The notes beneath the pieces were generated by a model. That model had not been told where the DNA came from. It worked only from the letters and a program-made list of their open reading frames with translations, and ran no database searches. A DNA stretch of 64,000 nucleotides from JADLGH01 sp964586675. Lineage in GTDB: Bacteria; Desulfobacterota_D; UBA1144; Nemesobacterales; UBA2774. The stretch lies in assembly GCA_964586675.1 (NCBI GenBank), contig CAZPHQ010000009.1, positions 1 to 64,000 of the forward strand. Direction: 5' to 3'. Of this stretch, positions 1-7,783 are shown piece by piece. Every line of letters starts with the position of its first letter. Within the stretch, counting starts at the first letter, position 1. Position numbers and translations under genes: made by a program.

Positions 1-806
1 AGAAGAGGGAATACGCCTACGGCCTCGACGCCGTCCTGAAATGGGTGGCGCGGAAACAGGACAACCTCGTCGGCATACTGAACGGCATCGACTACGAAGA
101 ATGGGACCCGGAAAAAGACCGTTATATATTCAAGAACTACGGTCCTCAGAGCCTCGCGCAGAAGCCAGTCAACCGCGAAAAGCTCAAGGAAGAGCTCGGA
201 CTCGATCCCTCGGGCGACAAGCCCCTCCTGGGCGTCGTCTCCAAGCTCACCGAGCACAAGGGTACAGACCTTCTCCTGGAATCCATACCCCAGATCATCG
301 ACCTCGGCTACCAGATAGCCGTCGTCGGCGCGGGCGACGAAAAGTACGAGCATGCCGTTTCCCGCGCCGGAAAGAGGTTCGGCAAAAACCTGTCAGTTAC
401 GATAGCCGTCGACAACACCTCCCTCGAAAGGAAGGTCTACGCCGGCTCCGACATGTTCCTCGTCCCTTCCCGCTTCGAGCCCTGCGGCCTCGGGCAGATA
501 ATCGCCCTCCGCTACGGGACGGTACCCGTCGTAAGGGGCACGGGCGGGCTCCTCGACACCGTCCGCGACTACACCGAAGACCCGTCCGACGGAAACGGGT
601 TCATCTTCTACGAATTCTCCACCGTGAGCATGCTCGACGCCATCCTCCGGGCCATTTCGGCCTACGAAGACAAGGCCGCCTGGAAGAAGCTCCAGACGAG
701 GGCCATGCGGGAGGACTATTCCTGGAAGGCGTCCGGCAAAAAATACCTCGGCCTCTATAAAGAAACCATGGACCGGAAGCCCGCCGTATCCGGTGCGAAA
801 CGCTAG
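1..806 (+). CDS. glgA: Glycogen synthase, C-terminal part (cut by window edge)
   Basis: This is the C-terminal GT-B half of a GT5 glycogen (starch) synthase, which transfers glucose from ADP- or UDP-glucose to the growing alpha-1,4-glucan in the cytoplasm. The reading frame is open from base 3, so the start lies outside the window. Visible family motifs are GILNGIDYEEWDP, GVVSKLTEHKGTDLL and PSRFEPCGLGQ, the last holding the conserved catalytic-site Glu, followed by GTGGLLDTV. The usual family residue after CGL is Thr or Ser and here it is Gly. The stop is followed by a 115-base gap, so it looks like the last gene of its unit. Identification of the family is firm. The sugar donor cannot be decided from this half. 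Confidence 0.93.
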   Translation, partial: KREYAYGLDAVLKWVARKQDNLVGILNGIDYEEWDPEKDRYIFKNYGPQSLAQKPVNREKLKEELGLDPSGDKPLLGVVSKLTEHKGTDLLLESIPQIIDLGYQIAVVGAGDEKYEHAVSRAGKRFGKNLSVTIAVDNTSLERKVYAGSDMFLVPSRFEPCGLGQIIALRYGTVPVVRGTGGLLDTVRDYTEDPSDGNGFIFYEFSTVSMLDAILRAISAYEDKAAWKKLQTRAMREDYSWKASGKKYLGLYKETMDRKPAVSGAKR

Positions 807-921
807 ATATTTTCAAACCTGGCGAAATACCGCCGCAATCTTCCTACCGCCTGCAACATTTTATACATATAGATGGTTTAATATGGTAGTGTTGTATTTA
901 CAGGCGTGAGGTGCCCGATAC

Positions 922-3090
922 ATGAAAAAAAGACTGGCTGTTATCGCATTGGTCGTAATGCTTCTGGTGGGGTTTGCGGCGGACGAAAAGGCGCGCGCGA
1001 ACACGGCTGTCAGCTTCAATATGTTTTACAGCTCACTTTCCCCATACGGCAACTGGGTCCCGATGGATTACGGATACGCATGGTCCCCGACAGGTGTAGG
1101 GCCCGGATGGCGTCCCTACATGGACGGGCAGTGGGTATGGTCCGACCTCGGGTGGACGTGGTCGTCTTACGAGCCCTGGGGCTGGGCGACTTACCACTAC
1201 GGCAGATGGGTTATGGACCCTGCCTACGGCTGGCTCTGGATTCCGGGCACGACGTGGGCCCCCGCATGGGTCTCGTGGTACCAGACCCCGGGCTACGTCG
1301 GATGGTCTCCGCTCCCCCCCGATAATAATTTTTTCCTCTCGATAGGCGTCGGCGTTGGCGGCGGTGGCTACTACGGCGGTGGCTACTACGGCGGTGGCTA
1401 CTACGGCGGTGGCTACTACGGAGGCGGATACTACGGAGGCGGATACTACGGCGGGGGAGGGTACTACCCCGGCTATTACGGCGGCGGAAACTATTTCCGC
1501 TTCAACTACTACGACTACGGATACGGTTACAAGCACGGGAAGTATGGAAAAGACTATGGCAAGTACCGTCGTCACGACAAGGGATATTACTACGACAACG
1601 ACTACTACGCCCCCGGCGAAGAGTGCGTCTTCGTCCCCGAGGACAAGTTCGGGTATAGAAACGCCAAGCTCGTCGCGGTCGGCGTAGACAAGAACCGGGA
1701 CCTCGTTACGAACCGGAACCTCAGAAACGTTACCAATATAAAGGTCGACGAAGGGGGCAAGGTATATAACCTCGGTCCCGACAGAACCGTGCTCGAAACC
1801 TCGGGCAGGGCGAAGATCGAGCGTGTAAGCCTCGTCGATAGCGACCTAGCGACCGTCAGGGATAGAAGCGTGCGCGGACGCTCCGCGAACGAGAACGGAA
1901 AGTTCGCGGTCTACAGGCCCAATATCGAAAGGAAGGAAGGCGAGAATCCCTTTTCCGCCGAGCCCGTATATAACCCGGGACAGCGAGACAGGAACAACGG
2001 CGCTTCCGGCACGGACCGTGCGTCACTCGATCGGGGCAGCCTGAATCCCGGTCAGAATAACCTGAGGACGGGTTCCCGCGGCGGAAACGATTTCACGACG
2101 GGCGGCGTCAGGAATCCCGCAGGCAGCGGCGCGCTTGAGAATAGCGGCGGCCCCGGCGAGTACGGCGTCATAAGGAGAAACGGCTCCAGGAACGGCGCGC
2201 CTGAAAACCAGCGCCTGGGCTCGATACAGAACGAAAGGCCGGGAATGACTCCCAACGGGCTCGCACCGAACGGCGGCGCAATGATGCGGCCGCAGAGGGG
2301 CAACGTCAACACGGGTCCCGAGGCCCCGGCTATAAGCAGGCCAGAGAATTCCGGTCCGGTAATGAACCCCCCTTCCGCCAGCCGTCCGCAGAACTACGGA
2401 CCCGGCGGCAACGGCCCTTCGATGAACCGCCCGCAGAATTTCGGGCCCGGCCAGGGGCCGGTTTCGAGGCCGGAGATCGACCGCCAGTCCGGCCCGTCCA
2501 TGAACAGACAAAACTATTCGCCGTCGGCGAGCCGCCCACAGAGCTACGCTCCGACTATGAACCGGCCTTCGAATAACAGGCCGCAGATGAACGAAAGGCT
2601 GGAGGGCCCGGGTCCCCGGTCAATGATGAGGCCGGATAATTTCGCCCCGGACGCGGGCAGGCCGTCGATGAACCGTCAGCAGAGCTACTCGCCACAGAGA
2701 ATGAGCGCGCCTACGCTGGAGACGCAGAGAAGCGCCCCCTCGATGGACAGGCAGTCCATGAACAGGCAGCAGAGCAGCCCCTCCAGGATGAGGGCGCCTG
2801 AAAGACAGTCCGCCCCGGTAATGAGAAACATCAGCGCACCGGCTCCGCGTCAGAGTTACGACAGGGGCGGCTCGAGGCAGGGCGGTCGTCAGAGCGTCCA
2901 GCCCCGGAGCAACAACAGCCGGCCCTCCGGCGGCAGCGTCAGGAGCGGCGGAGGCGGGGGCAGCAGGCAGAGCTACGACAGGGGAAGCTCCCGGTCGTCC
3001 GGCGGCTCCATGAGAAGCGCGCCTAGCAGCTCTAGGGGCGGAAGCGGCGGAGGTCGGTCCTTCAGGGGCTCCTCCGTCAGGGGCCGTTAA
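922..3090 (+). CDS. Secreted DUF6600-like protein with Gly-Tyr repeats and a long low-complexity tail
   Basis: A 722-residue exported protein of unknown function. Residues 1-26 form a signal peptide (MKKR followed by a hydrophobic stretch ending at ARA). Residues 35-140 are rich in Trp, Tyr and Pro (YGNWVPMDYGYAWSP, GRWVMDPAYGWLWIPG), the pattern of DUF6600 proteins. Residues 147-190 hold tandem Gly-Gly-Gly-Tyr-Tyr units. Residues 210-330 look folded. Residues 350-722 are Ser, Arg, Pro, Asn and Gln rich with repeated SMNRPQNF- and RQSYDRG-like segments, so probably disordered. The start is set by GAGGTG eight bases upstream of ATG. A surface, matrix or envelope role is inference. It is not clearly in an operon with its neighbours. 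Confidence 0.8.
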   Translation: MKKRLAVIALVVMLLVGFAADEKARANTAVSFNMFYSSLSPYGNWVPMDYGYAWSPTGVGPGWRPYMDGQWVWSDLGWTWSSYEPWGWATYHYGRWVMDPAYGWLWIPGTTWAPAWVSWYQTPGYVGWSPLPPDNNFFLSIGVGVGGGGYYGGGYYGGGYYGGGYYGGGYYGGGYYGGGGYYPGYYGGGNYFRFNYYDYGYGYKHGKYGKDYGKYRRHDKGYYYDNDYYAPGEECVFVPEDKFGYRNAKLVAVGVDKNRDLVTNRNLRNVTNIKVDEGGKVYNLGPDRTVLETSGRAKIERVSLVDSDLATVRDRSVRGRSANENGKFAVYRPNIERKEGENPFSAEPVYNPGQRDRNNGASGTDRASLDRGSLNPGQNNLRTGSRGGNDFTTGGVRNPAGSGALENSGGPGEYGVIRRNGSRNGAPENQRLGSIQNERPGMTPNGLAPNGGAMMRPQRGNVNTGPEAPAISRPENSGPVMNPPSASRPQNYGPGGNGPSMNRPQNFGPGQGPVSRPEIDRQSGPSMNRQNYSPSASRPQSYAPTMNRPSNNRPQMNERLEGPGPRSMMRPDNFAPDAGRPSMNRQQSYSPQRMSAPTLETQRSAPSMDRQSMNRQQSSPSRMRAPERQSAPVMRNISAPAPRQSYDRGGSRQGGRQSVQPRSNNSRPSGGSVRSGGGGGSRQSYDRGSSRSSGGSMRSAPSSSRGGSGGGRSFRGSSVRGR
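1357..1486 (+). repeat. 15-bp tandem repeats encoding GGGYY units
   Basis: About seven head-to-tail copies of ggcggtggctactac, drifting to ggaggcggatactac near the 3' end, lie in frame inside the DUF6600-like gene. Early copies are nearly identical at DNA level, so unit number could change by slippage or recombination without shifting the frame. Confidence 0.85.
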
Positions 3091-3156
3091 GCCCGGCTCT
3101 CAGCCGTTCCGGGCGAAAGAGTGAATTCTCGTTCGCCGTCTGCTAGAATATCCGCC

Positions 3157-3540
3157 GTGAACGGCAGACATAAACCGGAAGTTCTTCATATCTCAGATAT
3201 AGACGAAAAGGCCGCGTCACTCCTCCTCGAATCGGGGCGGGGAGTGATCGGCCTTAAAATTTCTCTGGCGGACGACGAGGGGAATGTCCTCGTCTCGGCG
3301 TTCGACCCCGGCGCGGACACGATACCCGGCGAAGGCGTCGACTTTGACCTCTCGCCCTGCGAATGCGCGGGGCTCGACGACAGCGGAGCGTCGATGCTCC
3401 TGTCCGTCCCCGTCCACGCAAGCTCGGCTCGCGAGTTCTTCGACCTCATGCTCTCCGGCTGCCCGGCTCTCGAATGCCTCGTCTCTTTTACGGGAAATGC
3501 ATGGAAGATAGTGGTCACGTCCGCGCGCGAAAATCCCTGA
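3157..3540 (+). CDS. Hypothetical small acidic protein
   Basis: A 127-residue protein with no recognised family. It is soluble, acidic and without a signal peptide or membrane segment. It has a Cys pair (SPCECAG) near the middle and another Cys later. I prefer the GTG at 3157 because the extended -10 sequence TGCTAGAAT ends seven bases before it, which would give a leaderless mRNA. A second in-frame GTG at 3121 would add 12 residues, but that region contains the promoter-like bases. Codon use (many GAC, CTC, TCG) matches the neighbouring GC-rich genes, which supports real coding. It ends convergent to mqnC. No function is proposed. Confidence 0.55.
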   Translation: MNGRHKPEVLHISDIDEKAASLLLESGRGVIGLKISLADDEGNVLVSAFDPGADTIPGEGVDFDLSPCECAGLDDSGASMLLSVPVHASSAREFFDLMLSGCPALECLVSFTGNAWKIVVTSARENP

Positions 3541-3590
3541 AGGCGCAGCGCTCGTCTCTATATTTGTCGGAATAAATCAGTGCGGTTAAA

Positions 3591-4667
3591 TCAATACCTG
3601 TGCAGAACCTGGTAGAAGGTATCCCTCTGTGCGGGGACGAATCCGGAAGACCTTATCATGTGAACGAGGTCGTCGACAGTCGAGCGGAGCTTGTTCTCGG
3701 CGCAGCAGAGAACATTCTCGTCGAAGAGAGTTCCGCCGAGGTCGCTGGCCCCGTAGTGCATCGAGAGCGTACCCATCTTGTTTCCCTGGGTAAACCACGA
3801 CCCCTGTATATGAACGAAGTTGTCGAGATAAATCCTCGAAAGCGCGAGCACCCGTAGATACCTGTCGCCGCTCACCTCGTTCGGGAGCTTCCTTTCAAGG
3901 AAAGTATTCTTGGGCTTAAAGGTCCAGGGTATGAAGGCGAGGAAGTTGCCCGTCTCGTCCTGAAGCTCCCTCACACGCTCCAGGTGTTCGAGTATGTCCT
4001 CGTCCTCTTCGAAATGGCCGAACATCATAGTCGCCGTCGTCTTGAACCCCTGGAGGTGCGCCTCGCGGGTAACCTTCATCCACTGATCGGCGTCTATCTT
4101 GAGAGGGCTTATTTTCTTCCGTATGCGGTTCGACAGCACCTCCGCGCCGCCGCCCGGTATAGTCCTGAGGCCCGCGTCCCAGAAACGGCTCAGAACCACT
4201 TCAGTCGTAAGGTCCGAATACTTCGCTATGGCGCTTATCTCGGGTGCCGAGAATGCGTGAAGGTGAAGCCCGGGTATCTCTTCCCGGGTCCTTCTTATTA
4301 TGTCGATGTAGTAGTCGAGGGTGATGTCCTTGTTGTGCCCGCCCTGGAGGAGAACGGTCGTCGCCCCGTTGTGGTAGGCAGTCCGCATCACCTCTATCAT
4401 CTTGTCGACGCTGTGGGCATATGCGTCGTGAGCCCCGGCCGGACGCCAGAACGCGCAGAAAAGGCACTCAGTATCGCACACGTTGGTGTAATTAGGGTTG
4501 GTGTCGGCGACGAACGTGACGAGCCCTTCGGGATGGAACTTCCGTCTCACCGAATCGGCAACGGAGCCCATCTGTATTGTGTCGGCGTTCTTTAAGAGAT
4601 GGAGCCCCTCTTCGCGGGTTACGCGCCCCCCCTCGAACACCTTACCGAATATCTCCCTCACGTCCAT
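3591..4667 (-). CDS. mqnC: Cyclic dehypoxanthine futalosine synthase (radical SAM)
   Basis: MqnC cyclises dehypoxanthine futalosine, a step of the futalosine route to menaquinone. The 358-residue protein carries the radical SAM cluster motif C64-x3-C68-x2-C71, preceded by TNPNYTNVC. The MqnC-typical segments LLQGGHNKD, LHLHAFSAPEI, IPGGGAEVL, TTATMMFGH and FIPWTFKPKNT are all present. These separate it from MqnE and CofH, the closest paralogues. It implies that menaquinone is made by the futalosine pathway and not by the MenA-MenI pathway. The next gene on the same strand downstream is not related and no other mqn gene is in the window. Length is normal for the family. Confidence 0.93.
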   Translation of the reverse strand: MDVREIFGKVFEGGRVTREEGLHLLKNADTIQMGSVADSVRRKFHPEGLVTFVADTNPNYTNVCDTECLFCAFWRPAGAHDAYAHSVDKMIEVMRTAYHNGATTVLLQGGHNKDITLDYYIDIIRRTREEIPGLHLHAFSAPEISAIAKYSDLTTEVVLSRFWDAGLRTIPGGGAEVLSNRIRKKISPLKIDADQWMKVTREAHLQGFKTTATMMFGHFEEDEDILEHLERVRELQDETGNFLAFIPWTFKPKNTFLERKLPNEVSGDRYLRVLALSRIYLDNFVHIQGSWFTQGNKMGTLSMHYGASDLGGTLFDENVLCCAENKLRSTVDDLVHMIRSSGFVPAQRDTFYQVLHRY

Positions 4668-4701
4668 AACTTATTTAGTGAACCTTAAACACGTGTTTCT
4701 G

Positions 4702-5391
4702 TCAATCGCCTTTAAGAGACTGTGTATAAACGCTTTCGCGCCGTGCTCGGATCAGGTGAAAAGCTGCTACAGCCATGGACGCGCCTATGAACGGCGCAGT
4801 GAGATATATCCAGAGATATTCCAGCCTCATCGCGGCGACTGCCGGTCCGAGCGACCGGGCGGGATTCATCGACGCCCCGGAAACCGGCCCCGCGAACAGG
4901 GCTTCGAGCCCGACGACAGCGCCAACGGCGCACCCGGCCATGATCCCCTTTTCCTTACTCCCCGAGGCGGCGCACAGTATCACGAACATGAGATAAAAGG
5001 TCAGTATCGCTTCGAGCGCGAAGGACTGCATCGCCGGCCCGGAGGGCGTCGTCCCGCCAAGCCCTTCGCTTTCGGGGAAGAGCGCCTTTAGCGCGAAGCT
5101 CGCCGCGACAGCACCTATGCACTGGCTTCCGACATAGGGCAGGACTTTCTCTTTAGGGAAGCGGCGGGCGAGCCAGAACCCGACGGTCACGGCGGGGTTT
5201 ATATGGGCTCCCGATACGTCGCCGACAGCGTAAATAACAGTCATGACGATAAGCCCCCACACGGCCGCCACGCCCCCGTGCGAGATCACCCCGCCGTATA
5301 TATCGTTGACTATTATGGCCCCGGTCCCTGCGAAAACGAGCATGAAAGTACCGAGAGCCTCGGCGAAATAAATCCCTGAGCTTTTTTTCAA
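4702..5391 (-). CDS. Aquaglyceroporin-like MIP channel in an arsenic operon
   Basis: A 229-residue MIP-family channel with six membrane segments and two NPA boxes, SGAHINPAV (Asn65) and SGASMNPAR (Asn176). By alignment to E. coli AqpZ and GlpF from memory, the aromatic/arginine filter would be Trp45, Ala164, Ala173 and Arg179. That is a wide, GlpF-like pore and not a water-only pore, and it suits passage of uncharged solutes such as glycerol or As(OH)3. The start is TTG with AGAGG just upstream. It lies 40 bases after arsC on the same strand, so it is probably the last gene of arsR-arsC-aquaporin. The arrangement recalls AqpS of Sinorhizobium meliloti, where the channel takes the place of ArsB. 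Arsenite efflux is inference from context. Confidence 0.88.
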   Translation of the reverse strand: MKKSSGIYFAEALGTFMLVFAGTGAIIVNDIYGGVISHGGVAAVWGLIVMTVIYAVGDVSGAHINPAVTVGFWLARRFPKEKVLPYVGSQCIGAVAASFALKALFPESEGLGGTTPSGPAMQSFALEAILTFYLMFVILCAASGSKEKGIMAGCAVGAVVGLEALFAGPVSGASMNPARSLGPAVAAMRLEYLWIYLTAPFIGASMAVAAFHLIRARRESVYTQSLKGD

Positions 5392-5431
5392 GGAATCCTC
5401 TATCGTGCAGATTTACGACTGTCGAGAGAAG

Positions 5432-5884
5432 TCATACGGCCTTCAGCTTTTCTCCGGCGTCGATCTCGGCCACCCAGTCCGAGATCCTCTTCTTTATGGC
5501 GTCCCTGATTTCCCTTATCCTCTCCAACTTTTCCTCGTCGCTTCCCGTGAACGTGGAAGGGTCCGGAAAGCCCCAGTGGATCCGCTCCCTGGTTCCGGGG
5601 AATATGGGGCACGACTCGGCCGATGTCTCATCGCAGACGGTGACGACGTATGTAAAGAACTTCCCATCCTTCAGAAGGTCGAACGCAGATACCGTCTCCT
5701 TGCCGGAGATGTCGATTCCTTCCTCCGCCAGCGCTTTCACGACGAGCGGGTTTAAAGCGCCCGGCTCCAGCCCCGCGCTCGCGGCCTCGAACCTGTCCCC
5801 CGCCATCTTGCGCAGCAGCTCTTCGGCCATCTGGCTCCGGGCCGAGTTGTGTATACAGATGAATAGAACTTTTTGTCTGATCAT
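5432..5884 (-). CDS. arsC: Arsenate reductase, low-molecular-weight phosphatase type
   Basis: A 150-residue arsenate reductase of the LMW-PTP fold, which reduces As(V) to As(III) in the cytoplasm. The phosphate-binding loop is CIHNSAR, with Cys10 and Arg16. Two further cysteines sit where the thioredoxin-linked enzymes carry their relay, Cys84 in VTVCDETS and Cys92 in ESCPIFPG. The general acid is probably Asp108 in GFPDPS. This pattern matches the S. aureus pI258 type and not the glutaredoxin-linked E. coli R773 type. The ATG directly abuts the stop of arsR and has a GGAGG inside the arsR end, so the two genes are co-transcribed. Confidence 0.94.
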   Translation of the reverse strand: MIRQKVLFICIHNSARSQMAEELLRKMAGDRFEAASAGLEPGALNPLVVKALAEEGIDISGKETVSAFDLLKDGKFFTYVVTVCDETSAESCPIFPGTRERIHWGFPDPSTFTGSDEEKLERIREIRDAIKKRISDWVAEIDAGEKLKAV

Positions 5885-6250
5885 TTATCGTCCTCCTTTT
5901 CGTTTTACGGTAACGAAGCAGCATGAGGGATCGACAGCCCCGCTCCCCGTGCAGCATTCGGCGAATAGGAACCGGAGCAATCCCTCCATACCGGGGCAGT
6001 TCACCATGTACCTGAGATATGTTCCTTCCCGCTTTACAGTCACAACGCCTGCATTCTTCAACTTCTCCAGGTGGTGGGAGAGTGTGGAGCCCGGAATCCC
6101 GAGCTCGCCCTGTATGTCGCCCGCCACCATCCCGGCCGGATGCGCAAACAGAAGGAGCCTTACGATACGGAGCCTCTGCTCGTTCCCCATCGCGGACATC
6201 ATTTCGGCATAATCTCCAGCAGCATCATCGTCATAAGCTAATATTTCCAT
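5885..6250 (-). CDS. arsR: ArsR-family arsenic-responsive repressor
   Basis: A 121-residue winged-helix repressor with the ArsR core LGIPGSTLSHHLEKLKNAG. It lacks the classical ELCVCDL metal site. Cysteines instead cluster at the C-terminal end (Cys99-Cys100 in AECC and Cys110-Cys111 in PSCC). That resembles the Acidithiobacillus-type ArsR, in which vicinal C-terminal cysteines bind As(III). I chose the ATG at 6250. An in-frame TTG at 6295 would add 15 residues, but it coincides with the -35 element of the predicted promoter. It is the first gene of the arsenic operon and is divergent from the transglutaminase operon. Autoregulation is expected for the family. Confidence 0.9.
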   Translation of the reverse strand: MEILAYDDDAAGDYAEMMSAMGNEQRLRIVRLLLFAHPAGMVAGDIQGELGIPGSTLSHHLEKLKNAGVVTVKREGTYLRYMVNCPGMEGLLRFLFAECCTGSGAVDPSCCFVTVKRKGGR

Positions 6251-6267
6251 ATTACTAGAATACTCGA

Positions 6268-6295
6268 AATATATGATCTGGCAACTCCCGATCAA
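6268..6295 (-). promoter_or_regulatory. Predicted promoter of the arsR operon
   Basis: Reading the minus strand, TTGATC (6295-6290) and TATATT (6273-6268) are separated by 16 bases. The predicted transcript would start about ten bases before the arsR ATG. An imperfect AT-rich dyad, atatt...aaatat, lies across 6250-6273 and could be the ArsR operator. No footprint evidence is available. Confidence 0.5.
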
Positions 6296-6320
6296 AATAG
6301 CACGCCGGGGAGATAAACTG

Positions 6321-6349
6321 TTGAGAGAGAGCCTCCGCGTGTGTAGATT
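6321..6349 (+). promoter_or_regulatory. Predicted promoter of the lipoprotein-PTS operon
   Basis: TTGAGA and TAGATT are separated by 17 bases. The -10 ends nine bases before the ATG at 6359, so the mRNA would have almost no leader. No Shine-Dalgarno sequence is visible before this ATG, which fits. Confidence 0.55.
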
Positions 6350-6358
6350 ATTTACTTA

Positions 6359-7783
6359 ATGCATTTCAGTAGAGCACTTCTTCTCCTCGTCATTTTATCG
6401 CTCCCCTTCGGAAACAGTCTGTCCAGAGCCGAAGACGCCCCTGGCAGCGAAGCGATGTCCATCTACTCCGGCGGCCAGAGGGTCGGCGAGTCGGTCTATA
6501 CCATAAAAAGGGAAGGGGATTCCGCCGAGGTCTACGAGAAAACCTCCCTCAGGATAAAGCTGATGGACAGGGTTCAGGACGTCAGCACCGAGGGGCTCTA
6601 CCATCTCACGGGCGGCGAGGTGAAGTCTTTCGAATACGAGTTCGAATCCACCGCCGGGGTGATGAAGGTCACCGGCAAGAAAGCGGATGGGGGCTACACT
6701 ATAAAAGTTGATTCCGTTTCGGGCGGAAGCGATCTCTTTTTTAGAGCCTCTTTGGCCCCGATACCGGCGGCGCTCATTCCCGAGTGGCTTTCGGCGCAGG
6801 GCCTCAAGGCCGGGCAGGAGTATAGAGTTTCGGTCATGGACCCGCTTACGATTGTCACAGGCGGCGGCGAGAACTCCCTCCTCACGGTGCACAAAATTAT
6901 AACCCGCGAGAAGGTCGAGGTGCCCGGCCTCGGGAGCTTCGATGCGTGGAAGATAGTCTCCGACGTCTCCGGCATGGAAATGACGTCCTGGCTGACAGAC
7001 TCCGGTCTCGTCGTTAAGCAGGAGATGCCCCCCGGCCTCACCGCCTACAAAGACGCCGAAGGCGGCGCCAGCGCCGGGCTCGAGGTCTTCGACATAACGG
7101 ACATAACATCCATTCCGTCCAGCAGGAAGCTCGACGACCCGCGCGGGACGACATACCTCAAGGCCGAGATAACGGGCCTCCTGCCGGAAGACGGCTTTAA
7201 GCTCGCGGACGGCTACAGGCAGTTCACGGACGGCAATATTATAGAGATAAAGGCCGGGGGGCCGGAGAAGAATGGCTCCTACAAAATCCCCTACGAGGGC
7301 GGCCTCGGGGAATACATGGGCCCGGGCCCGCTTGTAGACAGCAGAGCCCCCGAGATCGTGGCTGCGGCCTCAGAGATTATAGGAGGCGAGAAGGACGCCG
7401 CGAAGGCGGCGGCCCTCATAAATAATTGGGTTTTCTATAATATAAAAAAGGAGGGGACAGCCAGCGTGCCCAACGCGCTGGACGTGCTCAAAACCCGCTC
7501 CGGCGACTGCAACGAGCACGCCGCTCTTTACGCCGCGCTGGCCCGCGCCGCGGGGATTCCCACGAAGACGGTGTCAGGTACAATATACATCGACGGCAGG
7601 TTCTATTATCACGCGTGGAACGAGGTATACGTAGGCAAATGGGTAGCGGTGGATCCGGCCTTCGGGCAGATGCCGGCAGACGCCACGCACATAAAATTCA
7701 TCGAGGGAAATTTGAGCGACACCTCCCGAATAATGAAAGCCGTGGGTAAAATTAACCTCAGCATTCTGGAAGCATCCCGATGA
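6359..7783 (+). CDS. Exported transglutaminase-like cysteine protein
   Basis: A 474-residue secreted protein. Residues 1-24 form a signal peptide. Residues 30-250 are beta-rich with a DUF3108-like look (YSGGQRVGESVYTIKREGD). The C-terminal third is a transglutaminase-like domain with a complete triad: Cys384 in GDCNEHAALYAAL, His418 in FYYHAWNEVYV and Asp432 in WVAVDPAFGQ. Bacterial members act as peptidases or cross-linkers in the envelope, and the substrate here is unknown. It opens an operon in which the next four genes follow with overlaps or a very short gap. The ATGA overlap with the TPR lipoprotein suggests translational coupling and a joint envelope function. Confidence 0.85.
   Translation: MHFSRALLLLVILSLPFGNSLSRAEDAPGSEAMSIYSGGQRVGESVYTIKREGDSAEVYEKTSLRIKLMDRVQDVSTEGLYHLTGGEVKSFEYEFESTAGVMKVTGKKADGGYTIKVDSVSGGSDLFFRASLAPIPAALIPEWLSAQGLKAGQEYRVSVMDPLTIVTGGGENSLLTVHKIITREKVEVPGLGSFDAWKIVSDVSGMEMTSWLTDSGLVVKQEMPPGLTAYKDAEGGASAGLEVFDITDITSIPSSRKLDDPRGTTYLKAEITGLLPEDGFKLADGYRQFTDGNIIEIKAGGPEKNGSYKIPYEGGLGEYMGPGPLVDSRAPEIVAAASEIIGGEKDAAKAAALINNWVFYNIKKEGTASVPNALDVLKTRSGDCNEHAALYAALARAAGIPTKTVSGTIYIDGRFYYHAWNEVYVGKWVAVDPAFGQMPADATHIKFIEGNLSDTSRIMKAVGKINLSILEASR

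Noticed and set aside
1357..1486. Possible CRISPR-like direct repeats
   Set aside because: Units of 15 bp with no spacers, in frame inside a coding gene, encoding GGGYY.
3121..3156. GTG start at 3121 for the small unknown protein
   Set aside because: The stretch carries the extended -10 promoter element; the GTG at 3157 fits a leaderless start better. The choice stays tentative.
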